Part shown: in pieces, positions 1 to 5,972 of the stretch
Position numbering within the stretch: position 1 is the stretch's first letter
Layout of the letters: each line of letters begins with the position of its first letter
NCBI GenBank assembly: GCA_937901105.1
Contig: CALCHD010000082.1
Span: 1 to 6,083 of the forward strand
Length of the DNA: 6,083 nt
DNA from: an uncultured Bacteroidales bacterium
GTDB lineage: Bacteria > Bacteroidota > Bacteroidia > Bacteroidales > UBA932
Direction of reading: 5' to 3'
Notes under the pieces: generated by a model
What the model saw: the letters and a program-made list of their open reading frames with translations, nothing else
Database searches by the model: none
Told to the model about the DNA's origin: nothing
Program-made: the position numbers and the translations under genes

Positions 1-1715
1 TTATTGTGCATATCAATGTTAAGGGCAGAGAGATTTGCATAAGATAACAGAGCCCTGAAATCATATTCTGCACCATTAAGGAAATTTTCCTTCAATGACA
101 CCCTTCCGTCAAATGAAAACTTGAAATTAGGATCATTTGACACCAAAGAACCTTCAAACTCCCTGTCTGAATAGACGCCCTTTCCTTCAATGCCAGAATA
201 ATTGTATCCATACAAATAAATGTTCTTTACAGAGACAGTATCAACATCTATTTCCATGCCGCCACCCCTTCTGAACAGAACATTAAGTCGAGTGTCTGCT
301 GTGGTTTCACCCAAAATTCCCTTGTTGATAATATAGCCCAAGTTTACATTGTCCATTGAAACTGATCCATGGAAACGTGACCCGTACTTCCTCTCATTGC
401 GGAACAGAAGGTCAATATCACAGTTTCCTTTATTGGAAAGCACCTTTCCATCAATGACAAAATCATCGACAAGACCTGTTAGAGTTCCCCTATAGGCAAA
501 CTTTTCGCCAGGGGCCAAAGCCGCAAGAGCCTTATTTCTAGGAATGTTGTTAATGGAAGCAACAATAGATGCAATATCCTTGAATGTGGTAGAGCTGTTG
601 CGCACTTCAACAACGGCCATAGTACGGGAAATGTCGGGTAGACCCTGCATCCTAACTTTAAAATCCAGGAATGAATTGCCGGATTCTGAAGTAACTACAA
701 GATTATTTGACCTCAAGTCCCTTACAGGTCCCCTAACCTCTCCATCAATAAAAAAAGCCAGTCTGCTGTCTGCAAGTGAAGGGGATATTTTTCCTATAGT
801 CTGGAAATTAAGATATGAATCCTCCATATTAAGGCCCAGCTCAACTTTTTGAGTAAATTGGGAGAAATCTTTTGAGGAAGAGTATTTCATGTAGAAATAC
901 TTTGAATTTATCACAGAATACTTGTCTTGAAGGTAAAAATCACCCACCATAACCTCTTTCCCAGAAATCCTTGCTTTTCCCGACAGATTTACAAGTGCCA
1001 TACCGCTCTTGTCCTCGCCGGCAATTCTGTTGATGCACGCATAAAGAGTATCTGACTTGAGATGGACATCACTGATGTTGATATTGATGTCTCTTACATC
1101 AAGATCTGCAAAATTTATGATATTGTCCCCTTTGAAGCGGTATCTGGTGTGATTCTTCATTGTAAACCTGAAATTCTTTACAAGCAAAGTATTTGCAAGA
1201 AGATTTGGAGCCGACGCAGAAGTATCCTTTACTTTATTTTTATCAAGCTTGAATATTCTGTCCAGATTAGAACGCCTGTCTGCTTCTGTCTGGAGATTGA
1301 ACTCACCTCCATTAACTACAATCTTATTGAGCTTAATTTCACCTTTAAGCAAATCAGAAATATGAAGATTTACGGAAAGCTTGTCTACAGCCATTAAAGT
1401 GTCTGAATATCCCCTGGCACTCTTCAATGAATCCAAAAATGGGGTCTGGTCTGTAGATACGACAGATATATCCTTAACAATCAATTTGTTAAAAAATACA
1501 TAATATACTTTTCCTACTGATATCTTGCCGTTGATATTGTTTGAAACAGCATTTACAGCCTTATGGGCAAGCCAGGTCTGTACTTTTGGGAACTGTACAA
1601 AAATAAGGATACCTGCCTGTAGTGAAACAAGCACGACTATGACAGCTACCACTATTTTTATAAACTTTTTGATAAAATTCTGTTTTAAGTATCCCCAAAT
1701 AGCAAATTTAATCAA
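1..1715 (-). CDS. TamB-type translocation/assembly envelope protein, N-terminal part (3' end outside window)
   Basis: The minus strand is open from an in-frame TAG at 1727-1725 to the left edge, with no stop in about 571 codons. Seen: a basic N-terminus with Lys clusters, one membrane helix at about residues 20-40 (IVVAVIVVLVSLQAGILIFV), then FPKVQTWLAHKAV and a long series of short beta-rich stretches of the kind 'LSVNLHISDLLKGEIKLNKIVVNGG'. This is the start of Bacteroidota TamB/AsmA-like proteins: an inner-membrane anchor followed by a very long periplasmic beta-helical groove. The family is thought to carry lipids, or help assemble proteins, between inner and outer membrane; full proteins are usually well over 1,000 residues, so more than half is missing. 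The DUF490/TamB C-terminal domain that would confirm it is outside the window. Start is uncertain: no in-frame ATG exists before codon ~108 (1394-1392), so TTG at 1715-1713 is chosen because it keeps the basic segment before the helix; GTG at 1652-1650 is the alternative. Divergent from tsaD. Confidence 0.8.
   Translation of the reverse strand, partial: MIKFAIWGYLKQNFIKKFIKIVVAVIVVLVSLQAGILIFVQFPKVQTWLAHKAVNAVSNNINGKISVGKVYYVFFNKLIVKDISVVSTDQTPFLDSLKSARGYSDTLMAVDKLSVNLHISDLLKGEIKLNKIVVNGGEFNLQTEADRRSNLDRIFKLDKNKVKDTSASAPNLLANTLLVKNFRFTMKNHTRYRFKGDNIINFADLDVRDININISDVHLKSDTLYACINRIAGEDKSGMALVNLSGKARISGKEVMVGDFYLQDKYSVINSKYFYMKYSSSKDFSQFTQKVELGLNMEDSYLNFQTIGKISPSLADSRLAFFIDGEVRGPVRDLRSNNLVVTSESGNSFLDFKVRMQGLPDISRTMAVVEVRNSSTTFKDIASIVASINNIPRNKALAALAPGEKFAYRGTLTGLVDDFVIDGKVLSNKGNCDIDLLFRNERKYGSRFHGSVSMDNVNLGYIINKGILGETTADTRLNVLFRRGGGMEIDVDTVSVKNIYLYGYNYSGIEGKGVYSDREFEGSLVSNDPNFKFSFDGRVSLKENFLNGAEYDFRALLSYANLSALNIDMHN
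1703..1710 (-). promoter_or_regulatory. possible -7 box for the TamB-type gene
   Basis: The minus strand reads TAAATTTG, a perfect match to the Bacteroidota -7 consensus TAnnTTTG. There is no TTG at the usual -33 distance. If this box is used, transcription would start near 1697, downstream of the TTG start proposed at 1715, and translation would have to begin at the GTG at 1652. The region is A/T-rich, so a chance match is quite possible. Confidence 0.25.
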
Positions 1716-1725
1716 AAAAACTGAC

Positions 1726-1733
1726 TAGATTTG
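1726..1733 (+). promoter_or_regulatory. likely -7 box of the tsaD promoter
   Basis: TAGATTTG matches the Bacteroidota -7 consensus TAnnTTTG in full and lies 19 bases before the tsaD ATG, leaving a leader of roughly 14 bases. No TTG is present at the expected -33 position (around 1704-1706), so only half of the promoter is supported. The box overlaps the in-frame stop that bounds the divergent gene on the other strand. No Shine-Dalgarno sequence is seen before the ATG, as usual in this phylum. Confidence 0.5.
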
Positions 1734-1752
1734 CATTATTATTAAAATCTTT

Positions 1753-2778
1753 ATGAGCTATTTAATTTTAGGTATTGAGTCTTCATGCGATGATACATCC
1801 GCTGCAGTTATCAGGGATGAATATCTTCTATCAAACGTAATGGCAAGCCAGGAAGTTCACAGAAATTATGGCGGTGTAATTCCAGAGCTTGCTTCACGTG
1901 CACATCAGCAGAATATCCTTCCTGTAGTGGACCAGGCATTAAAAAATGCAGGGGTAACAATGGATGAAATAGATGCCATTGCATTTACCAGGGGTCCGGG
2001 TCTTCTGGGATCGCTGCTTGTAGGAACATCCTTTGCAAAAGGACTCTCTATCTCCACCGGAAAGCCATTGGTTGAGGTGAACCATCTTCAGGGACATATC
2101 CTGTCACACTTCCTTAAAGAAGAGGGCAAGGAGAACAGGTCTCCAGAGTTCCCTTTCCTTTCACTGCTGGTTTCAGGAGGGCATACACAGATTGTTAAAG
2201 TAACTGATTACCTTAACTTTGAGGTAATCGGACACACCATAGATGATGCTGTTGGAGAGGCATTTGACAAATGTGCCAAAATGATGGGGCTAGGATATCC
2301 AGGAGGACCTATTGTAGACAAGCTGGCAAAAGAGGGCGACGAGAACCGCTTCAAATTCTCAAAGCCCCATATCCAGGGTCTTGACTACAGTTTCAGCGGA
2401 ATAAAGACATCATTGCTTTATTTCCTCAGGGACCAGCTTAAAGAGAACCAGAACTTCATTGAGGAGAACAAGGCTGATATCTGCGCCTCATTCCAGAAAC
2501 ACCTCATTGACATACTTTTAGACAAGCTTGTGAAAGCTGTTAAAGAGACAGGCATCAGGCAGATTACCATTGGAGGTGGAGTATCTGCAAACTCCGGCCT
2601 GAGGGAGAGAATATACAATGAAGGCGTAAAGAGAGGATGGACAACATTCATCCCAGAATTCAAGTTCACTACAGACAACGCAGCAATGATTGCAATGAGC
2701 GGATTGTGCAAATTCCGCCTTGGCATGACATGTCCAATAGATGCAGCCCCAATTTCAAGGGCAGCTGACATGAAATAA
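1753..2778 (+). CDS. tsaD: tRNA N6-adenosine threonylcarbamoyltransferase TsaD
   Basis: Transfers the threonylcarbamoyl group from TC-AMP (made by TsaC/Sua5) to N6 of A37 in tRNAs reading ANN codons, working with TsaB and TsaE in the cytoplasm; essential in most bacteria. At 341 residues it has the normal full length. Seen, in order: the ASKHA-fold start LGIESSCDDTSAAV (6-19), GGVIPELASRAH (40-51), TRGPGLLGSLLVG (79-91), the metal site HLQGH with His111 and His115, SGGHTQ (141-146), the YSFSGIKT loop (212-219), GGGVSAN (274-280) and FTTDNAAMIA with the third metal ligand Asp308. All key residues are present. The ATG start gives the canonical N-terminus directly before LGIESS. The gene is divergent from the TamB-type gene with a very short gap and is followed after 35 bases by the FAD oxidoreductase, probably co-transcribed. 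Confidence 0.98.
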   Translation: MSYLILGIESSCDDTSAAVIRDEYLLSNVMASQEVHRNYGGVIPELASRAHQQNILPVVDQALKNAGVTMDEIDAIAFTRGPGLLGSLLVGTSFAKGLSISTGKPLVEVNHLQGHILSHFLKEEGKENRSPEFPFLSLLVSGGHTQIVKVTDYLNFEVIGHTIDDAVGEAFDKCAKMMGLGYPGGPIVDKLAKEGDENRFKFSKPHIQGLDYSFSGIKTSLLYFLRDQLKENQNFIEENKADICASFQKHLIDILLDKLVKAVKETGIRQITIGGGVSANSGLRERIYNEGVKRGWTTFIPEFKFTTDNAAMIAMSGLCKFRLGMTCPIDAAPISRAADMK

Positions 2779-2779
2779 C

Positions 2780-2797
2780 GGGTGGAGCAATCCACCC
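2780..2797 (+). terminator. 7-bp GNRA-loop hairpin right after tsaD (weak terminator or processing site)
   Basis: Beginning two bases after the tsaD stop, GGGTGGA pairs perfectly with TCCACCC around a GCAA loop, which belongs to the stable GNRA tetraloop class. Only three T residues follow before the run is broken, so this is a poor intrinsic terminator. With the next ATG 17 bases downstream, partial termination, an mRNA-stabilising 3' end or a processing site are all possible. Confidence 0.5.
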
Positions 2798-2813
2798 TTT
2801 CAATTGACAATTT

Positions 2814-4391
2814 ATGAAAGAGGTAGAAGTTGTATTTCCTGCAAAGTTTAATCCAACAGAGAAAGATATAATAGCTGCCTGTGAAAAGGCATTGAGGGCA
2901 CGTCCTGGTGCAGTAATATCGCACGAGGTAAGAAAGCGCTCTCTTGATGCACGTGGCGGTGACATCAAATTCAGATATAGGGTAAATGTAGCCCTCCGCG
3001 GCATGGAACCTATTGAACCATTTAAACTTGCAGAATTCAAGGATGTGCACAATGCAGAACCTGTAATTATAGTGGGATGTGGCCCTGCAGGCCTCTTTGC
3101 TGCGCTCAAGCTTGTACAGCTGGGCCTCAAGCCTATAATCCTGGAACGTGGAAAAGATGTGCACCAGCGCAAATTTGATATGGCCAGGCTTTCACGTGAA
3201 CAGAAAGTAAATCCCAATTCAAACTACTGTTTTGGAGAAGGAGGAGCCGGTACATTCTCTGATGGAAAACTATACACCCGTTCTACCAAAAAGGGTGACA
3301 TAAGGGAGATTCTCCACTTGTTCGTACACTTTGGGGCAGATCCTGCAATCCTAATAGAATCGCACGCTCACATAGGAAGCGACAAGCTTCCCCGTGTAAT
3401 TGAGAATATGCGCAACTGTGTAATTGAACACGGTGGTGAGGTGCATTTCAATTCTCATGTAGTGGACTTTGTGCAAAATGTTGACAAATGGGATGCAGTT
3501 GTGGAAGAAGTAAATCTTCCCGATAGTGATTCATCGGGAAGAAAAATATACACCGCAAAAAATATCATACTCGCTACAGGGCACTCTGCCAGAGACATTT
3601 ACGAACTGTTCAACAGCAAAAGATGGACTATTGAGCCTAAAGGTTTTGCCCTTGGAGTGCGTGTTGAGCATCCGCAGTCTTTGATAAACAACATCCAGTA
3701 CCACGGAAAATATCAGCCATACTTGCCTACTGCAGAGTATTCACTAGTAGCACAGGTTGACGGCCGAGGAGTATTCTCTTTCTGCATGTGTCCTGGAGGA
3801 ATACTTGTTCCGGCGGCAACATCAGAAGGAGAAATGGTATTGAACGGAATGAGCAACTCTGCCCGAAACTCAAAATGGGCAAATTCAGGTGTTGTAGTAC
3901 AGGTAAATCCGGAAGATGTTCCGGAATATGCAGAACACGGGCCATTGCAGGTATTGAGATTCCAGCAGGATGTTGAGCGCAAGCTGTTTGCAAACAGCAA
4001 CAGCATTATAGCTCCAGCCCAGAGAATGGAAGACTTCTGCCGAGGCATAGTATCAAAAGACCTTCCAGAAACATCATACAAGCCAGGAGCCTACCCTGCA
4101 CCACTCCACGAGCTGCTTCCTCCGTTTGTAGCAACCCGCCTGCAGAAGGCATTCCCCGAGTTCAACAAAAAGATGCGAGGCTACTACACCAACAAGGCTT
4201 TGCTTCTTGCCGTAGAGTCCCGCACATCATCACCTGTAAGGATTCCAAGAGACAAAGAAACCATGCAGCATATCTCACTCCCAGGTATCTACCCTTGCGG
4301 AGAAGGCGCAGGCTACGCAGGAGGAATAGTCTCATCCGCAATGGACGGAATCAACTGTGCAGTGAAGATATTTTCTGAAAATAATCAGTAA
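2814..4391 (+). CDS. FAD-dependent oxidoreductase of the COG2509 type, function unknown
   Basis: A 525-residue protein like the uncharacterised 'NAD(FAD)-utilising dehydrogenase' family COG2509, common in bacteria but without an established substrate. Seen: an N-terminal α/β extension (about 1-80) typical of the family, then the dinucleotide-binding Rossmann motif PVIIVGCGPAGLFAALKL (83-100; Gly88, Gly90, Gly93) with the ribose-binding acidic residue Glu111 in ILERG. Further conserved-looking blocks are CFGEGGAGTFSDGKLYTR (139-156), ATGHSARDIY (254-263), CMCPGG (324-329), ESRTSSPVRIPRD (468-480) and the second FAD motif CGEGAGYAGGIVSSAMDG (495-512). No signal peptide or membrane helix, so cytoplasmic. 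It follows tsaD by 35 bases on the same strand with no promoter match in the gap, so probably one transcript. Its stop overlaps the 3' end of the convergent HTH gene by 7 bases. The FAD fold is certain; the reaction is not known. Confidence 0.9.
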   Translation: MKEVEVVFPAKFNPTEKDIIAACEKALRARPGAVISHEVRKRSLDARGGDIKFRYRVNVALRGMEPIEPFKLAEFKDVHNAEPVIIVGCGPAGLFAALKLVQLGLKPIILERGKDVHQRKFDMARLSREQKVNPNSNYCFGEGGAGTFSDGKLYTRSTKKGDIREILHLFVHFGADPAILIESHAHIGSDKLPRVIENMRNCVIEHGGEVHFNSHVVDFVQNVDKWDAVVEEVNLPDSDSSGRKIYTAKNIILATGHSARDIYELFNSKRWTIEPKGFALGVRVEHPQSLINNIQYHGKYQPYLPTAEYSLVAQVDGRGVFSFCMCPGGILVPAATSEGEMVLNGMSNSARNSKWANSGVVVQVNPEDVPEYAEHGPLQVLRFQQDVERKLFANSNSIIAPAQRMEDFCRGIVSKDLPETSYKPGAYPAPLHELLPPFVATRLQKAFPEFNKKMRGYYTNKALLLAVESRTSSPVRIPRDKETMQHISLPGIYPCGEGAGYAGGIVSSAMDGINCAVKIFSENNQ

Positions 4392-5029
4392 AGCAGAGTC
4401 TCGGGAGAACAACCCAAAACTGTAGCCAAATTAAATAAAGTTCTGGCCTCAGCCTTTCCAAGGTCTTGGGCTCCTTGTTCATACGCTCTAATCATACGCA
4501 AAGAAACACCTGAACGTGTTGCCAGTTCCTGCTGTGTAAACCCGGCATTTTTACGTAAACTCTTTAAAATATTGTGAGCTGCTGAACGTGCTTTCCCAAT
4601 TATTTCATAAGCTGCTTCAACAAACTTTGATATATCAGCTTCATGAAATGTACTGTACATTTGCAAAACTCTTTTAATAGTAAGGCCGGATCTTTGGATA
4701 AAAGAGAAAGAAAAGTTGCTCACCCATTGGAAATGCGCCAATGCCCAACCAGCCCAATAGACATCTGAATAATTGTCAGGAAGATAATCCACTTCATGAG
4801 AATTGACCTTCTGATACACAAAAACAGTTTCAGCCAATTCTATTCCCGACAGACCTGCAATATATTGCGGATTGCCTTTTTCAAACTGACATGCAACATC
4901 AGAAGCAAGAAATGATTCGTAAAACTCTTCAATATCACCTTCATAGGCTTGAGAACCATAATCCAGCATTACAGCAAAATTATTCATTGCATCCTCAAGA
5001 TATATTTCATCGTAAGCGTGTATCATCAT
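4385..5029 (-). CDS. HTH (XRE-type) protein partnered with DUF3990 gene
   Basis: 214 residues in two parts. The C-terminus (about 155-213) is a Cro/XRE helix-turn-helix: LKSLRKNAGFTQQELA, then TRSGVSLRMIRAYEQG as turn plus recognition helix, and LFNLATVLGCSPETLL as closing helices. The N-terminus (1-150) begins HAYDEIYLEDAMNNFAVMLDY and contains YWAGWALAHFQW (91-102) and FHEADISKFVEA (128-139). From memory, such proteins often neighbour DUF3990 genes in gut bacteria; no function is assigned to this domain. No signal peptide is present. The ATG at 5029 is directly followed by a second at 5026; both lie inside the end of the upstream DUF3990 gene (23-base overlap, different frame), so translational coupling is likely. 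Probable role: DNA-binding autoregulator and possible antitoxin for its partner (inferred from context). The stop overlaps the convergent oxidoreductase gene by 7 bases. Confidence 0.85.
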   Translation of the reverse strand: MMIHAYDEIYLEDAMNNFAVMLDYGSQAYEGDIEEFYESFLASDVACQFEKGNPQYIAGLSGIELAETVFVYQKVNSHEVDYLPDNYSDVYWAGWALAHFQWVSNFSFSFIQRSGLTIKRVLQMYSTFHEADISKFVEAAYEIIGKARSAAHNILKSLRKNAGFTQQELATRSGVSLRMIRAYEQGAQDLGKAEARTLFNLATVLGCSPETLLY

Positions 5030-5678
5030 TCTTCCAACCGTTTCTGATTATATCAATAACATAGACATCATCAATTACAGGAGTTAAAGTTTTTTCAATC
5101 CTGAATGCATTTCTTGCACTCCTGTCCCTGGCAACTTTATTAGGATAGTAAACCTCATTTGCCGCTACAATTGGCTTCTCAAATTTGAGGTATGAAAATG
5201 CTCTCTTGCTTTTAATTACAATCTGCTCCCCCAATTTACCCAAATACATAGCCTTGCGCAGTTGCCTTAAAGAAATTGTATTATTGATAAAATCCTGTGT
5301 AAAAGCAAAATAAGAATCATCAGCCCTATAACCTCTGATAACATCATAATCCCGATAACTGGGCAGGAAATTTTCAAGAATATAGTTGTGCGCTTCTGCC
5401 GGTAAACCGTTTTTCAGAACAAAAGTTCTGTTCTGCAAAAGAATTGCAAGCCAATTAAGAATATGATAATCATCACTTTGAAGATCAAGAACTTTCAAGT
5501 CTTCCAAATTTAATGTGTACATATTGGCAAAGCCATCTCTACCTTCAGAACAAGCCCATTCTTTAGCCAAATCCAAATGTTCGGTGCAATAGAAACCCAA
5601 TCCATAATCATTTTTTGGATTTCCTACACCAAACGCAGGCGACTTGATTATTTTATCTGACCCATGATAAAGAATCAT
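5007..5678 (-). CDS. DUF3990-family protein, ADP-ribosyltransferase-like
   Basis: 223 residues, complete. The start MILYHGSDKIIKSP, the segment YGLGFYCTEHLDLAKEWA (25-42), YDVIRGYRADDSYF (111-124) and LGEQIVIKSKRAF (149-161) are the hallmark blocks of DUF3990. Read as an ADP-ribosyltransferase fold, His5, Tyr30 and Glu151 would occupy the three H-Y-E active-site positions, with the first His and the G-F-Y-C-T stretch lining an NAD pocket. This assignment comes from motif order and from my recollection that the family belongs to the ADP-ribosyl clan; no substrate is known. No signal peptide, so it should act in the cytoplasm. It is the first gene of a two-gene operon under a strong-looking promoter, overlapping the HTH gene by 23 bases. 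A role as toxin or defence effector is inference; a metabolic or regulatory ADP-ribosylating enzyme remains possible. Confidence 0.85.
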   Translation of the reverse strand: MILYHGSDKIIKSPAFGVGNPKNDYGLGFYCTEHLDLAKEWACSEGRDGFANMYTLNLEDLKVLDLQSDDYHILNWLAILLQNRTFVLKNGLPAEAHNYILENFLPSYRDYDVIRGYRADDSYFAFTQDFINNTISLRQLRKAMYLGKLGEQIVIKSKRAFSYLKFEKPIVAANEVYYPNKVARDRSARNAFRIEKTLTPVIDDVYVIDIIRNGWKNDDTRLR

Positions 5679-5693
5679 AATATCTCTTTTAAC

Positions 5694-5709
5694 TATCGTT
5701 ATAACGTTA
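5694..5709. promoter_or_regulatory. candidate operator: tandem 8-bp repeat with 10-bp palindrome
   Basis: On the plus strand two adjacent 8-mers, TATCGTTA (5694-5701) and TAACGTTA (5702-5709), differ at one position; at their junction CGTTATAACG (5697-5706) is a perfect 10-bp palindrome. In addition TTTAACT (5688-5694) and AGTTAAA (5722-5728) form outer inverted arms, the latter covering part of the -7 box. The cluster lies just downstream of the predicted start of transcription of an operon that encodes an XRE-type HTH protein, where an autorepressor would be expected to bind. Binding is inferred, not shown. Confidence 0.45.
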
Positions 5710-5718
5710 CTATTATTG

Positions 5719-5748
5719 CAAAGTTAAATAAAAGTATCAGAAATGCAA
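5719..5748 (-). promoter_or_regulatory. Bacteroidota-type promoter of the DUF3990/HTH operon
   Basis: On the minus strand a TTG (5748-5746, -33 element) is followed after exactly 19 bases by TAACTTTG (5726-5719), a perfect match to the -7 consensus TAnnTTTG. Initiation would fall near 5713, giving a leader of about 35 bases before the ATG at 5678. It is the best promoter match in the window, having both elements and correct spacing. Confidence 0.8.
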
Positions 5749-5789
5749 TTATTCTTCCTAAATTTACAAAAACAGTAAACATAAATCTA

Positions 5790-5967
5790 ATGAAAAAAAT
5801 TTTCGCATTACTGATAATAAATATTCGGCGACTACCAGTTATATCTGCTTACTTTTGTAAAAGTACACACAGATACAGGTTGGCCAGGATACTGCATTGG
5901 TGAATTGCACTCAATCAGGGAAGGCAAACACGAGGTAAGCACTTATGAAGTGGAGATGAGTGAGTGA
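5790..5967 (+). pseudogene. possible frameshifted small-protein remnant
   Basis: An ATG at 5790 opens MKKIFALLIIN, a plausible signal- or membrane-peptide start, but that frame ends at 5903 after 37 residues that become unlike protein (HRYRLARILHW). From 5821 a second plus-strand frame, shifted by one base, is open to a TGA at 5965-5967 and reads naturally: VKVHTDTGWPGYCIGELHS then IREGKHEVSTYEVEMSE. It has no ATG, GTG or TTG at its head, since it is cut off by TAA at 5818-5820. Joining the two frames near 5820 would give a ~59-residue protein. This could be a decayed gene, a sequencing frameshift or chance. I do not recognise the family. Confidence 0.25.
5850..5865. promoter_or_regulatory. 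16-bp dyad with an embedded -7-like box
   Basis: TACTTTT and AAAAGTA form perfect 7-bp arms around a GT centre. The left half is also TACTTTTG (5850-5857), a full match to the TAnnTTTG -7 consensus on the plus strand, and the minus strand reads TACTTTTA, one base off. No TTG lies 19 bases upstream. It could be a promoter or operator, or a short A/T-rich palindrome arising by chance. Confidence 0.3.
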
Positions 5968-5972
5968 GTAAA

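Larger units (their letters stand above)
5679..5972. other. intergenic region between the DUF3990 operon and mtaB
   Basis: About 290 bases without a convincing intact gene. It holds the operon promoter and the candidate operator at its left, a possible plus-strand start region near 5759-5790, a 16-bp dyad at 5850-5865, and a protein-like open stretch to 5967 (entered separately). No tRNA, riboswitch or CRISPR structure is seen. No clear intrinsic terminator follows mtaB: the only hairpins are a 5-bp stem CACTT/AAGTG (5940-5952) and a long-loop GGAGAT/ATCTCC pair (5952-5985), both without a T-run. Confidence 0.6.

Noticed and set aside
544..1728. Plus-strand open frames of 67-111 codons (544-852, 1062-1397, 1525-1728)
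   Set aside because: All lie opposite the continuous TamB-type frame, have unnatural residue composition and no family resemblance; they are antisense shadows.
2418..3217. Minus-strand open frames of 182 and 248 codons across the tsaD/oxidoreductase junction
   Set aside because: They run antisense to two well-supported genes, are rich in Cys, Ser and Arg runs typical of shadow frames, and contain no recognisable motif.
3713..4081. Open frames on both strands (62-122 codons) inside the oxidoreductase gene
   Set aside because: They overlap a region coding for conserved parts of the FAD enzyme and have the composition of out-of-frame translation.
5664..5903. 79-codon plus-strand frame starting within the DUF3990 gene
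   Set aside because: Its first part is antisense to the DUF3990 start and its promoter; only the internal ATG at 5790 was kept, as part of a possible remnant.
5905..5952. Minus-strand frame in the intergenic region reading MLTSCLPSLIEC from a GTG
   Set aside because: It is the antisense of the more protein-like plus-strand frame and continues for only about 36 codons with no hydrophobic or family pattern.
5958..5969. Three copies of GAGT as a microsatellite
   Set aside because: Only three 4-base units; too short to be distinguished from chance.
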